NCBI GenBank assembly: GCA_035573675.1
Contig: DATMAB010000015.1
Location: forward strand, 186,001-250,000
Direction of reading: 5' to 3'
Origin: Terriglobales bacterium
GTDB taxonomy: Bacteria; Acidobacteriota; Terriglobia; Terriglobales; Acidobacteriaceae
Length of the DNA stretch: 64,000 nucleotides
A program made the translations under genes and the position numbers. Shown here in pieces: positions 1 to 8,369 of the stretch (position 1 is its first letter; each line of letters opens with the position of its first letter). The notes beneath the pieces are model-generated. The model did no database searches. It was not told the DNA's origin and was given only the letters and a program-made list of their open reading frames with translations.

Positions 1-454
1 ACAGCAGAAAGTAGGCGCCCATAACGCCGGCAATGGCGCCGCTTGCGCCGACGCTGGGTACGTCTGAGGAAAGATTGAAGAACACGTGGATCAGGGATGC
101 GGCGACCCCGCTGGCGAGGTAGAAGAGCAGGAAAGAGAAGTGGCCCAGGTAGTCCTCGACGTTGTCGCCGAAGATCCACAACGCCAGCATGTTGGAGAGC
201 AGGTGGAGCCAGGAGGCGTGCAGGAACATGGAGGTGGCCAGGGGCACCAGGGACGTGGTGGCGCTGGCTTGCAGCGCGCCCCGCAGCGGCGCGGTGACCT
301 GCGCAGGCACAACGCCGAACTGAAACAGGAAGTTCATCCGCGTACCGGGCTCCAGAGAAATTTCGAAGAGGAACACCAGGACGTTCAGAGCCAGCAGCAG
401 ATAGGTGATGAACGGCGTGCGGAAACAGGGGGCGTCGTCGCGCAGCGGGATCAT
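1..454 (-). CDS. Rhomboid family intramembrane serine protease (3' end cut by window edge)
   Basis: The gene reads leftward from an ATG at 454 and runs off the left edge after 151 codons. The N-terminus has a hydrophobic segment (ITYLLLALNVLVFLFEI). It is followed by the rhomboid HxxxN signature in LHLLSNMLALWIFG, and by the catalytic-serine motif GASGAIAG just before the edge. The family cleaves transmembrane segments inside the membrane using a Ser-His dyad; the catalytic His should lie beyond the edge. The gene is divergent from truB, with 75 bases between the two starts. The family call is secure; the substrate is unknown. Confidence 0.88.
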   Translation of the reverse strand, partial: MIPLRDDAPCFRTPFITYLLLALNVLVFLFEISLEPGTRMNFLFQFGVVPAQVTAPLRGALQASATTSLVPLATSMFLHASWLHLLSNMLALWIFGDNVEDYLGHFSFLLFYLASGVAASLIHVFFNLSSDVPSVGASGAIAGVMGAYFLL

Positions 455-529
455 GACGGAATCGGTTCGCGGCGGGAGAGCGGGCTGGGGGCGAGCGGCA
501 TGCCTCCTTCAACATAGCAGACCGAACAG

Positions 530-1435
530 ATGAATGGCGTGCTGGTGGTGGACAAGCCGGGCGGGATGACGTCGCATGACGTGGTGGCCCGGGTGCGGCG
601 CATCCTGGGAGAGCGTTCTGTGGGGCACCTGGGCACGCTCGATCCGATGGCAACCGGCGTGCTGCCGTTGCTGATTGGACGGATGACCCGGCTGGCGCAG
701 TTCTACCAGGGGTGCGAGAAGACGTACGAGGGCGAGGTGCGGCTGGGGTTCGCGACCGACACCTATGACGCCGAAGGAACGCCGAGCGGGCCGGCGGCGG
801 AGTGGTACGGGACCATCGAAGAGGTGAAGGAGGCGGCGCGGCGGTTCGTGGGATTCATCGAGCAGGTGCCGCCGCCGTTTTCGGCGAAGAAGGTGGCGGG
901 TGTGCCCGCGTATAAGCTAGCCCGGAAGCAGAAGCCGGTGGAGCTGAAGCCGGTCACGGTGGAGGTCCGGGAATTCGAGATTACGGGGCTGGAGGGTGAC
1001 CGGGTCTCATTCTGGGCGCGGGTGACGTCCGGCACCTATCTGCGCTCGGTAGCCCATGACCTGGGCCGCGCGCTGGGCGTGGGAGGACATCTGGCCAGGT
1101 TGCGGCGGACCTCGGTGGGGGAGTTCGGACTTGAGGACGCACAGACTCTGGAGCAGGTCCAGGAGGCGGCTGCGACCGGGGAAGTGGAGACGGTGATGGT
1201 CCACCCACGGCGCATTCTGCCTCAATTTCCCGCGGTGACGGCGAACGGCGAGAGCGCGGCTCGAATCCGGCATGGGAACGCCGTGAACCTGCCGGAGATG
1301 TCCCGGGCCAGGCAGGTCAAGGTCTTCGTGGGGCAGAGCGAGCTGATTGCCATCGCCACCCGGGTTGCGGGCACGCTCTTTCATCCCAAGGTGGTATTGG
1401 TGGGCGGCGAAAGCGGTGAGCGGCACCAAGGATAA
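530..1435 (+). CDS. truB: tRNA pseudouridine(55) synthase TruB
   Basis: This 301-residue protein should isomerise U55 to pseudouridine in the T-loop of tRNAs. The N-terminal motif VDKPGGMTSHDVV and the catalytic block GHLGTLDPMATGVLP (Asp38 as nucleophile) are both intact, as is RVTSGTYLRSVAHDLG. The length is normal for TruB with its C-terminal PUA-like region. No clear Shine-Dalgarno precedes the ATG. It is not in the usual infB-rbfA-truB neighbourhood; the upstream gene is divergent and the downstream genes are convergent. Confidence 0.96.
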   Translation: MNGVLVVDKPGGMTSHDVVARVRRILGERSVGHLGTLDPMATGVLPLLIGRMTRLAQFYQGCEKTYEGEVRLGFATDTYDAEGTPSGPAAEWYGTIEEVKEAARRFVGFIEQVPPPFSAKKVAGVPAYKLARKQKPVELKPVTVEVREFEITGLEGDRVSFWARVTSGTYLRSVAHDLGRALGVGGHLARLRRTSVGEFGLEDAQTLEQVQEAAATGEVETVMVHPRRILPQFPAVTANGESAARIRHGNAVNLPEMSRARQVKVFVGQSELIAIATRVAGTLFHPKVVLVGGESGERHQG

Positions 1436-1497
1436 CGTCCGATAACAGATATTATGTAAAGTGGGCCGCGCAGGCGCTCTGTTGCAGGCTAAAAGGG

Positions 1498-1809
1498 CTA
1501 AGCGCCTTCGAGTAGTGCGGTCAGATCGCTATGGAAGCGGCGCAGCGTTTCGAGGCGCTCCGGCGTGGCCTCTAGGGTCTCACCCTTGGCTTGGAAGACC
1601 TGGCGGCCTCCCTTTTCGACCAGGACGCCCAGGACCTCCCCCATGCGCCAGCCGGGGGTTCCGACCATACGCAGTCCTTCGGGCGTGGCTTCAAGCAGTG
1701 CGATGCAGCCATCGCGGACCGCTCCGACGCACTTGGGAAAGCGCTCGAAGGTCTCGAGCTCAAAGCCGGCGAGGTAGATGCGCTGGAGCTGTTCGGCGGG
1801 ATCGCTCAC
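1498..1809 (-). CDS. Conserved hypothetical protein, 103 aa
   Basis: A small soluble protein with no motif I recognise and no signal peptide or membrane segment. It starts with GTG at 1809, overlapping the stop of the BFN nuclease gene (GTGA), so the two are probably co-translated. A central stretch (GWRMGEVLGVLVEKGGRQVFQ) looks like a small beta-rich domain, and the C-terminus is helical. The coupling suggests a role linked to the nuclease, but no function can be assigned. Confidence 0.7.
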   Translation of the reverse strand: MSDPAEQLQRIYLAGFELETFERFPKCVGAVRDGCIALLEATPEGLRMVGTPGWRMGEVLGVLVEKGGRQVFQAKGETLEATPERLETLRRFHSDLTALLEGA

Positions 1810-2291
1810 ATCTTGTAGCGGCCCAGGTCCTCGTCATTCAGGTTTTCCAGCCAGCGACGGAGTTCTTCGCTGGAGACCTTGTCGGAGACGGCGCTAGCCA
1901 GCTTGGAGGAGCGCAGTACTTCTTCTTCCACGTAAATCGGACAGTCCAGGCGCAGGGCCAGGGCCAGGGCATCCGAGGGCCGCGAGTCAATGCTGATGAT
2001 GCGCCCCTCATGCTCCAGCCAGATGACGGCATAGAAGGTGTCTTCGCGCAGGTCGTTCACTACCACTTTGCGGACGCTGGTGTCCAAACCCACCAGGACG
2101 TTCTTGATCAGGTCGTGGGTCATGGGCCGCGGCGTGGTGACCTTCTCGATTTCAAGCGCGATGGCGTTGGCCTCGTAGATTCCGACCCAGATGGGGAGCA
2201 CGGCGTCGCCGGAGGTATCCTTCAGGATCACAATGGGCATGTTGGTGACCGGATCCATCATCAAACCCCGGATCTTCATTTCGACTTCCAT
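1806..2291 (-). CDS. Bifunctional nuclease (BFN/DUF151) family protein
   Basis: A 161-residue protein matching the BFN/DUF151 family in its characteristic order: LPIWVGIYEANAIALEIE, then RPMTHDLIKNVL, then the acidic block SRPSDALALALRLDCPIYVEEEVL. Characterised plant and archaeal/bacterial members have RNase/DNase activity. The C-terminal extension (about residues 125-161) is charged and resembles a UVR-like helical tail seen in some members. The ATG at 2291 is preceded by GGGAGGG. The stop overlaps the next gene. Substrate and process are unknown. Confidence 0.9.
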   Translation of the reverse strand: MEVEMKIRGLMMDPVTNMPIVILKDTSGDAVLPIWVGIYEANAIALEIEKVTTPRPMTHDLIKNVLVGLDTSVRKVVVNDLREDTFYAVIWLEHEGRIISIDSRPSDALALALRLDCPIYVEEEVLRSSKLASAVSDKVSSEELRRWLENLNDEDLGRYKM

Positions 2292-2326
2292 GTTCCCTCC
2301 CGCTGAAAACCGACCTCCGTGGGGCG

Positions 2327-3655
2327 CTAGACTACCATTTCTCCCGCCAGACTGTTAGGAAAACTCTGAGTCACCCGTGCCTTCACATATGCCCCAGGGG
2401 CAGGACGAATGGGCGCTGTGGTGGTGAAATTCACGGTCTTATTCTGCGAGCTGCGGCCGATGATCTGCCCGCGGCTCTCGTTGTGACCCTCAACCATCAC
2501 TTCGAGGATCTCTCCGATGTGCTTTTGATAATTGCGTATCTGGATGGCCCTCTGATGCTCCTGCAGGACGGCCAACCGGCGCGCCTTCTCGGGCTCGGGG
2601 ATGGAGTCGGGCATGGAGACAGCCGGGGTGTTGGGCCGGGGCGAGTACTTGAAGGAGAACACGCCGTCGTAGCCCACCTGGTCAAGGAGGCTGAGCGTCT
2701 GCTCGAAGTCCTGCTCGGTCTCCCCCGGAAAGCCGACGATGACGTCGGTAGTGATGCTGATCGGACGCCGGGCGGCGCGCATCCAGGCGATGCGCTCCAG
2801 ATACTCCTCGCGGGTGTACTGCCGCAGCATGGCGCGCAGCAAGCGCGTGGAGCCGCTCTGCACCGGCAGGTGCACGTGATCGCAGAGCGTGGGAACGGAG
2901 TCGATGGCCTCGACGATATCGCGCGTGAAATCGCGCGGGTGCGAGGTAGTGAAGCGAACGCGCCGTACGCCGGGAATTCCCCCCACGGCAGCCAGCAGCT
3001 CTGCGAAGGTCATCCGACCGGAGGGATCGCGGTAGGAATTGACGTTCTGCCCCAGCAACTGGATCTCGGTGTATCCAGCGTCCGCCATACGGCGCGCTTC
3101 CGCCAACACAGATCCTGAGGTCCGGCTGCGCTCCTTGCCCCGCGTATAGGGCACGACGCAGAAGGCACAGAACTTGTCACAGCCCTCGATGATGGTGATG
3201 TAGCCGCGGTGGGGATTGGAGCGCGCGGTGAATTCGGTCTCGAAGGTTTCGCTGGTTTGGCGGTCGTCGAGGCCGGTGACGCGCCGCTTCCCTGCCTCGA
3301 TTTGCACCAGCATTTGCGGCAGGTTGGGGTAGGAGGCGGACCCGGCGACCAGGGACACGTGCGGAGCACGCTCGAAGATCTTCTCGCCTTCCTGCTGCGC
3401 CACGCAGCCCAGGACGCCGAAGGTCTTGCCCTCTGCCGCCAGGCGGCGGAAATCGGCCAGACGATGGAAGACCTTCTGCTCGGCCTTATCGCGGATGGAG
3501 CAGGTGTTGTACAGCACCAGGCCCGCTTGCTCGACGCTCTCTACCTGGCGGTAGCCCTGGGACAACAGAGTGCCCACGACCTTTTCGGAGTCGTGGACGT
3601 TCATCTGACACCCGAAAGTCTCGAGGTAAAAGGTCTTTTCGCCGCTCACTGCCAT
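2327..3655 (-). CDS. miaB: tRNA-2-methylthio-N6-dimethylallyladenosine synthase MiaB
   Basis: A radical SAM methylthiotransferase that converts i6A37 to ms2i6A37 in tRNA. The 442-residue protein has the three UPF0004 cysteines (FGCQMN, NTCSIRDKA, GCVAQQ), the radical SAM cluster motif CDKFCAFC, and a C-terminal TRAM domain (about 375-440). The open frame extends far upstream through the neighbouring HAD gene. The ATG at 3655, at MAVSGEKTFYLETFGCQMN, is the family-consistent start and gives a typical length. Confidence 0.96.
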   Translation of the reverse strand: MAVSGEKTFYLETFGCQMNVHDSEKVVGTLLSQGYRQVESVEQAGLVLYNTCSIRDKAEQKVFHRLADFRRLAAEGKTFGVLGCVAQQEGEKIFERAPHVSLVAGSASYPNLPQMLVQIEAGKRRVTGLDDRQTSETFETEFTARSNPHRGYITIIEGCDKFCAFCVVPYTRGKERSRTSGSVLAEARRMADAGYTEIQLLGQNVNSYRDPSGRMTFAELLAAVGGIPGVRRVRFTTSHPRDFTRDIVEAIDSVPTLCDHVHLPVQSGSTRLLRAMLRQYTREEYLERIAWMRAARRPISITTDVIVGFPGETEQDFEQTLSLLDQVGYDGVFSFKYSPRPNTPAVSMPDSIPEPEKARRLAVLQEHQRAIQIRNYQKHIGEILEVMVEGHNESRGQIIGRSSQNKTVNFTTTAPIRPAPGAYVKARVTQSFPNSLAGEMVV

Positions 3656-3699
3656 TACGGATTCAGTATAGCGCAGCGTTGGCGCGGTCCGATGACGCC

Positions 3700-4503
3700 T
3701 CAGGCCCCGAAACGAAAGGGCAGTTTCAGAATGTCGGTGACGCGCCGAAGCTCGAAATCCGGCGTCTCGTCGGGGCCTTCCGGTTCCAGCTTGCTGAACT
3801 CTCCATGGCGCACGCGGACGGTATGCATGCCATGGCGGTTCCCTGCCCCGATCTCGCTCGAGGGCCGGTCGCCCACTACCAGAAAACGCCGTGGATCGCG
3901 CTCCACGGTTTCCAGCAGCCGTTTGAACAACTGTTCCTTGGTGACGGTCTTGTTGGTATCGGCGAAGAAGATGCGCTCGACCGCGGGCTCGCGGTCCAAC
4001 CCTAAAGACCGCACTTTGGCGTGCTGCGTGGGTGGATGGCCGTAGCTGGCAATGAAGATGCGGACTCCGCGCCGGTGGAGCGTTCGCAGCAAGGTTCGCA
4101 CCCCGGGAAACAGATGCAGGCGACGGACCGGTGTCTGGAAGAAAGCCCGGCGCGCGACCTGATGCAGCCGGGCGCTGAAAGGGATGCCGAAGTGGCGGCA
4201 CACTTCCCGGTCGATGGGCTCCAGGCGGGGATCGCGCTCGAACGCCCGCAGGCGCACACGATGAATGGCACGCGCCGAAGCGGGCACGCCCGCCCGGGCC
4301 ATGGCGCGGGCGGCCTGGTAATGGGCGGCGCGCACGCGCTGCCCAAGGCAATCATAGAGCGTGTCGTCGAGGTCAAAGATGACTACGCTGATGAGCGGCC
4401 GCCGGCCAGTGCCTCCGGTCTTCCGCTGCAACCTGGTTTTGGCGGGTGAGCGCTTCGCGCGACGCTTCCTATCGGTAGGATTGGACGGCGGCTTCTTCGT
4501 CAT
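3700..4503 (-). CDS. HAD-superfamily hydrolase (phosphatase-like)
   Basis: The catalytic motif I is FDLDDTLYD (nucleophile Asp44, acid/base Asp46), and motif IV is visible in VVGDRPSSEIGAGNRHGMHTV. The cap region is helical. The family hydrolyses phosphate esters; the layout resembles 5'-nucleotidase or phosphoglycolate-phosphatase-like HADs, with no specific substrate indicated. The first 35 residues are very basic, and their coding sequence overlaps the 3' end of the upstream STAS gene by 35 bases. No internal Met offers a shorter ATG start. It is probably in one unit with the STAS gene. Confidence 0.88.
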   Translation of the reverse strand: MTKKPPSNPTDRKRRAKRSPAKTRLQRKTGGTGRRPLISVVIFDLDDTLYDCLGQRVRAAHYQAARAMARAGVPASARAIHRVRLRAFERDPRLEPIDREVCRHFGIPFSARLHQVARRAFFQTPVRRLHLFPGVRTLLRTLHRRGVRIFIASYGHPPTQHAKVRSLGLDREPAVERIFFADTNKTVTKEQLFKRLLETVERDPRRFLVVGDRPSSEIGAGNRHGMHTVRVRHGEFSKLEPEGPDETPDFELRRVTDILKLPFRFGA

Positions 4504-4807
4504 CGAAGATCTCGAACAGGTTGAGCAAGCCGACGATCTTCAGGGTCTGCATGGCGAGCTTGGAAGGGCTCACGAGCTTGAGCGACCCCCCGCGCTGTTT
4601 GGCCGAGGTGAGCGAGCGCACCAGCACACCGATGCCACTGGAGTCGATCATGGGGACCTGGGCGATGTTGACCACGATGCGGCTGTCGCCACCGTTCAGC
4701 AAGTCTTCCAGTGTCTGGCGAAAGCCATCCACGGCGTCGCCGATCTTGAGGTCACCGCGGAGCTGCACTACGAACACATCGGCGAACTTCCGAACGTTGA
4801 TGTCCAA
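4469..4807 (-). CDS. STAS-domain anti-anti-sigma factor (SpoIIAA/RsbV-like)
   Basis: A single STAS domain of 112 residues. The phosphorylation-site motif is IDSSGIGVLVRSL, the position where a partner anti-sigma kinase would phosphorylate Ser. The start is TTG at 4807, supported by GAGGGAGG seven bases upstream; an ATG inside that Shine-Dalgarno at 4814 is out of frame. No cognate serine kinase or PP2C phosphatase lies in the window, so the partner-switching circuit must be elsewhere. Confidence 0.9.
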   Translation of the reverse strand: MDINVRKFADVFVVQLRGDLKIGDAVDGFRQTLEDLLNGGDSRIVVNIAQVPMIDSSGIGVLVRSLTSAKQRGGSLKLVSPSKLAMQTLKIVGLLNLFEIFDDEEAAVQSYR

Positions 4808-4894
4808 TCCTCATCCTCCCTCGATCTGAAGGCGGTGGCACAGCCGCGACCTAGCTTACCATCCGGGAGCGCGAAAAGGCAGCGGGGCGCCGCG

Positions 4895-4923
4895 TTGACA
4901 CGCTTCCGAGCGTTTGCTACAGT
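4895..4923 (+). promoter_or_regulatory. Sigma-70 promoter of the GAF/HlyD/M50 operon
   Basis: A perfect -35 TTGACA (4895-4900), a 17-base spacer and -10 TACAGT (4918-4923, 4 of 6 matches). It lies about 100 bases before the ATG of the GAF-HlyD gene and points into the three-gene operon. Confidence 0.6.
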
Positions 4924-5025
4924 GCGCGCTCAAGTTAAGGAAACCTCCGCCAGTTTACAAGGAAACAGTTTCCAACCACGCAGGTCGCGGGCGTGGAGTG
5001 TCCGCGGCCCTGACCCTGGAGCGCT

Positions 5026-7431
5026 ATGGCGACGCAACGGTCCGGCTACGCGATTCCCTACGCCGACCTGGCCACTGCCTTACTAGCCACGAGTGAGGTC
5101 GCTCCGCGGGCCCGGCTGCTGGCCGAGCAGGCTGCCAACGTCGTGCCCGGGGCGGCGGTGGTGATCTACATCCTGGATGAGGATGGCGCGTGGGCGCCGA
5201 AGGCCACGGTTGGCGAAGTGGCCTACGAGGACGCCGCCATCGAGTTCGGCGCGGGGACCCTGGGTCAGATGGCGGAACGAAACGAGGCAGTGCTCTTCAC
5301 CGGTTCCCAACTGCCGCGCGAGTCGTATGCCCACCTCAACGTGCGCCGCACCGTGGTTTCCCTGGCGGCGATTCCCCTGGTGGCCGAGGAACGGCTCGTG
5401 GGCGCCATGGAAGTGCTGAGTTTCGAGGAGCCCATCAGCGATGCGGCCGCAGGAGCGCTGGTCGAACTGGGACAGTTCGCGGCACTCGGGCTGGCTGCCG
5501 GCGTGGCTTACGAGAACGAGCGCAACACGCAGTTGCAATCCATCACCCGCATCACCCAGATGTACGACCTGGAAAAGGTCTTCAATGCCACGCTGGAGAT
5601 GGAGGAACTGCTTCCCGTCATCACGTCCAAGTTCCAGGAAGTGATGAATGTACAGGCGGTGAACCTGTGGCTGGTCGAGGATGAAGCCCTGGTCCTGATG
5701 AGCCGGGCCGGTGACGATGCCGCCTACGAGCTGGAGGCCCGGCAGGCGACGGGCGAAGGGATCGTGGCCGAGGTGGCCGACTCCGGCGAAGGCGTGTGCA
5801 TCAGTTCCGCCGACGATGAACGATTGCGAAAACGCAATGCCCGGGTGGAGGAAGGCAAAGGTGCGTTTTCCATCGTGGCGGCTCCCATCATTCACCAGGA
5901 TTCCGTGGTGGGCGTGGCCGAAGCCGTCAACAAGACCGACGGGACGCCCTTCGACGAGGACGACCTGTTCCTGCTCACGACGATCTGCGAGACGGCGGCC
6001 AACGCCCTGCACAATGCCGAGCTGCTGCAGGCCGAGCGCAAGGTCGAGATCCTGGAACTGCTGGTGCAGGTAAGCCAGGAGATCACCTCCACGCTGAACC
6101 TGGACCGCGTGCTGCAGACCATCGTCAACGGCACGCAAGCGGTGATTCCGTTCGAGCGCGCAGCTCTGGCGCTGGATGAGCACGGGAAGCTGCGCCTGCG
6201 CGCCATCTCAGGCATGACCGAGGAGACCGTCGATCTTTCCCTGCCCCACGTGGCCGCGTTGAACGAAATCCTGCAATGGGCGTCGGCGACGCAGGAGGAG
6301 ATCTACGTGCGGCAACACGGGGAAGAAATCGATGAGCCGCGCGAGGAGACCCGGGCCAAGTTCCAGGAATATTTCCGCAAGACGGGCGCGCGCGCATTCC
6401 ATGCGCTTCCCCTCACCGACGATTCCGGCCGGGTCGGCATTCTCTCGTTCGAGAGCAGCGACCCGGATTTCCTGACGCCGGCGCACCTGGAGATCATCAA
6501 GGTGCTGGCGGGCCAGGCGACGGTCGCCCTGCGCAACGCCCAGATGTACAAGGAAGTCCCCTTCATCGGGGTGCTGGAGCCGGTGCTGGAGAAGAAGCGA
6601 AAGTTTATGGCACTGGAGCAGCGTCGCCGCAAGGCGATACTCATGCTGGCGGGAGCTGTCCTGGCATTCCTCGTTGTGGTGCCGCTTCCGATGCGGGTGG
6701 ATGGGAACGCAACCGTCGCACCGGTGCGCCGGGCCAAGATCCAGTCCGAGGTCGAAGGCGTGGTCGGCAAGGTGTACGTGCGAGAAGGAGATGCAGTCAC
6801 GCGTGGCACCATCCTGGCCGATCTGGAGGACTGGAACTACCGTTCGGCGCTGGCGGGCGCGGAAGCCAAGTATCAGACAGCCGTAGCGGAGATGAACCGC
6901 GCTCTGGCGGCCAACGACGGCACGGAAGCCGGCAACCAGCGAATCCAGGCGGATTTCTGGGCCTCCGAGGTGGCTCGCGCCCGCGAGCGTCTCGAGCGGA
7001 CGCATTTGCGCTCGCCCATCGACGGCGTGGTGGCCACGCCCTACGTGGAGAACTTTACCGGCCGGCACCTGGAGCCAGGGGATGAATTCGCCGAAGTGGT
7101 GGACGCCTCTCATGCCACAGTGGATCTCGCCATTGACGAGCGCGACGTGGCCCTGCTCGAAGCCGGCCATCGCGCCTCGCTGAAGCTGGACAGTTTCCCC
7201 ACCAGCACGTTCAGCGGGCGCGTAACCGTGGTCAGCCCGCAAGGCGAGGCCAAGGAAGAAGGGCGGATGTTCTATGCCCGCATCGATGTGCCCAACCCGG
7301 ACGGCAGGCTGCGTCCCGGTATGCAAGGCCGGGGCAAGGTGTGGGTGGGCTGGCGGCAGGCCGGCTACGTGTTCTTCCGTCGTCCGGCGATGTGGGCCTG
7401 GTCAAAACTGTGGTCGTGGGTTGGATGGTAG
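5026..7431 (+). CDS. Multi-GAF protein fused to a HlyD-type membrane-fusion domain
   Basis: An 801-residue protein with an unusual order: three GAF-like domains (about 15-165, 180-335 and 345-510), a basic linker, one membrane helix (about 540-558, ILMLAGAVLAFLVVVPL), then a biotinyl-lipoyl/HlyD adaptor region (about 560-770) with the typical RSPIDGVV and PDGRLRPGMQG blocks. Topology inferred: cytoplasmic GAF sensors joined to a periplasmic adaptor. The Shine-Dalgarno GGAG sits at 5018. It is the first gene of an operon with a HlyD lipoprotein and an RRE/M50/HlyD protein. The C-terminus (SKLWSWVGW) is aromatic, as in the M50 protein. The ligand is unknown. Confidence 0.85.
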   Translation: MATQRSGYAIPYADLATALLATSEVAPRARLLAEQAANVVPGAAVVIYILDEDGAWAPKATVGEVAYEDAAIEFGAGTLGQMAERNEAVLFTGSQLPRESYAHLNVRRTVVSLAAIPLVAEERLVGAMEVLSFEEPISDAAAGALVELGQFAALGLAAGVAYENERNTQLQSITRITQMYDLEKVFNATLEMEELLPVITSKFQEVMNVQAVNLWLVEDEALVLMSRAGDDAAYELEARQATGEGIVAEVADSGEGVCISSADDERLRKRNARVEEGKGAFSIVAAPIIHQDSVVGVAEAVNKTDGTPFDEDDLFLLTTICETAANALHNAELLQAERKVEILELLVQVSQEITSTLNLDRVLQTIVNGTQAVIPFERAALALDEHGKLRLRAISGMTEETVDLSLPHVAALNEILQWASATQEEIYVRQHGEEIDEPREETRAKFQEYFRKTGARAFHALPLTDDSGRVGILSFESSDPDFLTPAHLEIIKVLAGQATVALRNAQMYKEVPFIGVLEPVLEKKRKFMALEQRRRKAILMLAGAVLAFLVVVPLPMRVDGNATVAPVRRAKIQSEVEGVVGKVYVREGDAVTRGTILADLEDWNYRSALAGAEAKYQTAVAEMNRALAANDGTEAGNQRIQADFWASEVARARERLERTHLRSPIDGVVATPYVENFTGRHLEPGDEFAEVVDASHATVDLAIDERDVALLEAGHRASLKLDSFPTSTFSGRVTVVSPQGEAKEEGRMFYARIDVPNPDGRLRPGMQGRGKVWVGWRQAGYVFFRRPAMWAWSKLWSWVGW

Positions 7432-7439
7432 GAGCAGGA

Positions 7440-8369
7440 ATGCAGGAATCCAAGAATGGATCGCGGGTGCTCCCGGGAGTTGTGATGCTGGTCGCATGTG
7501 GGCTGGTGCTCGCAGGTTGCAGCAGCAGCGGGTCGAAACCCTCAACACCGGCGGGATCCTCTCCGGCCCAGCCGGCGAGCGCGGCTCCGGTGCCGGCGCA
7601 AGCGTCGCCACCGGCGACCACCTTCGTCGCCTCCGGACCCCTGGTGGTGGAGAACCAGGTCGACGTTGCTGCCCGCCGTGAAGGGGTGGTAGCGCAGCTT
7701 CTGGCCGATGTGGGCACCCCGGTTCGGGCAGGCCAGGTTCTGGGCCGGCTTGATGACCGCCAACTTCTGGCGGACATGGACATGGCCCGGGCGCGAATCG
7801 CCCAGATCCAGGCCAACGTGGAAAACTGGGAGGCTGAGGTCAAGGTGCTGGAGGCCGACCGCGAGCGTGCCGAAAAGATGTGGGAGGCGCAGCTCATCAC
7901 CAAGCAGGACCTCGACCATGCGCGCTTCAAGCTGGTGGCCGATCAGTTCGAGTTGCAGCGCGAGCGTGAGGCCTTGAAGAGCGTGACTGCGCAGGCGCGT
8001 TCCATCGAACTGGAACTCGAAAAGACACGCATCGTAGCTCCTTTCAACGGCGTGGTGGCCCGCCGGTACGTGCGTGTAGGCCAGAAGGTCGCCCTCGGCG
8101 ACCGGCTGTTCTGGGTGACTGCGGTGGCCCCCTTGCGGGTGAAGGTCGCGTTGCCGGAGCAGTTCGTCAGCAAGGTGAGATCGGGCACCGAAGTGACGGT
8201 GACACCAGCCTACTCGCCAGAGTCGAAGTACACGGCGCGCGTGCTCCGGGTGAGCCCGGTCGTCGATCCCTCCAGCGGCACCATCGAAGTGCTGGCAGAA
8301 CTGGAAGGCGCGGTGGATGCGCTGAAGCCCGGAATGACGGTCAACGTGCTCTTCGATGCCGGGCCATGA
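7440..8369 (+). CDS. HlyD/RND-type periplasmic adaptor lipoprotein
   Basis: A 309-residue periplasmic adaptor (membrane-fusion protein). The ATG at 7440 has GGAG at 7431-7434 and is followed by a lipoprotein signal peptide ending in LVLAGCSSS. The frame is open further upstream, but only inside the previous gene. The mature part has the lipoyl half-motifs, a coiled-coil hairpin (about 105-185, rich in E, A and R) and the barrel motif RIVAPFNGVVARRYVRVGQ. It overlaps the next gene by 4 bases. No RND pump or ABC ATPase is encoded beside it, so its inner-membrane partner is probably one of the two HlyD-fused neighbours. Confidence 0.9.
   Translation: MQESKNGSRVLPGVVMLVACGLVLAGCSSSGSKPSTPAGSSPAQPASAAPVPAQASPPATTFVASGPLVVENQVDVAARREGVVAQLLADVGTPVRAGQVLGRLDDRQLLADMDMARARIAQIQANVENWEAEVKVLEADRERAEKMWEAQLITKQDLDHARFKLVADQFELQREREALKSVTAQARSIELELEKTRIVAPFNGVVARRYVRVGQKVALGDRLFWVTAVAPLRVKVALPEQFVSKVRSGTEVTVTPAYSPESKYTARVLRVSPVVDPSSGTIEVLAELEGAVDALKPGMTVNVLFDAGP

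Noticed and set aside
3656-4351. N-terminal extension of miaB through the HAD gene
   Set aside because: MiaB homology begins at the ATG at 3655; the extension is Arg/Pro-rich shadow sequence.
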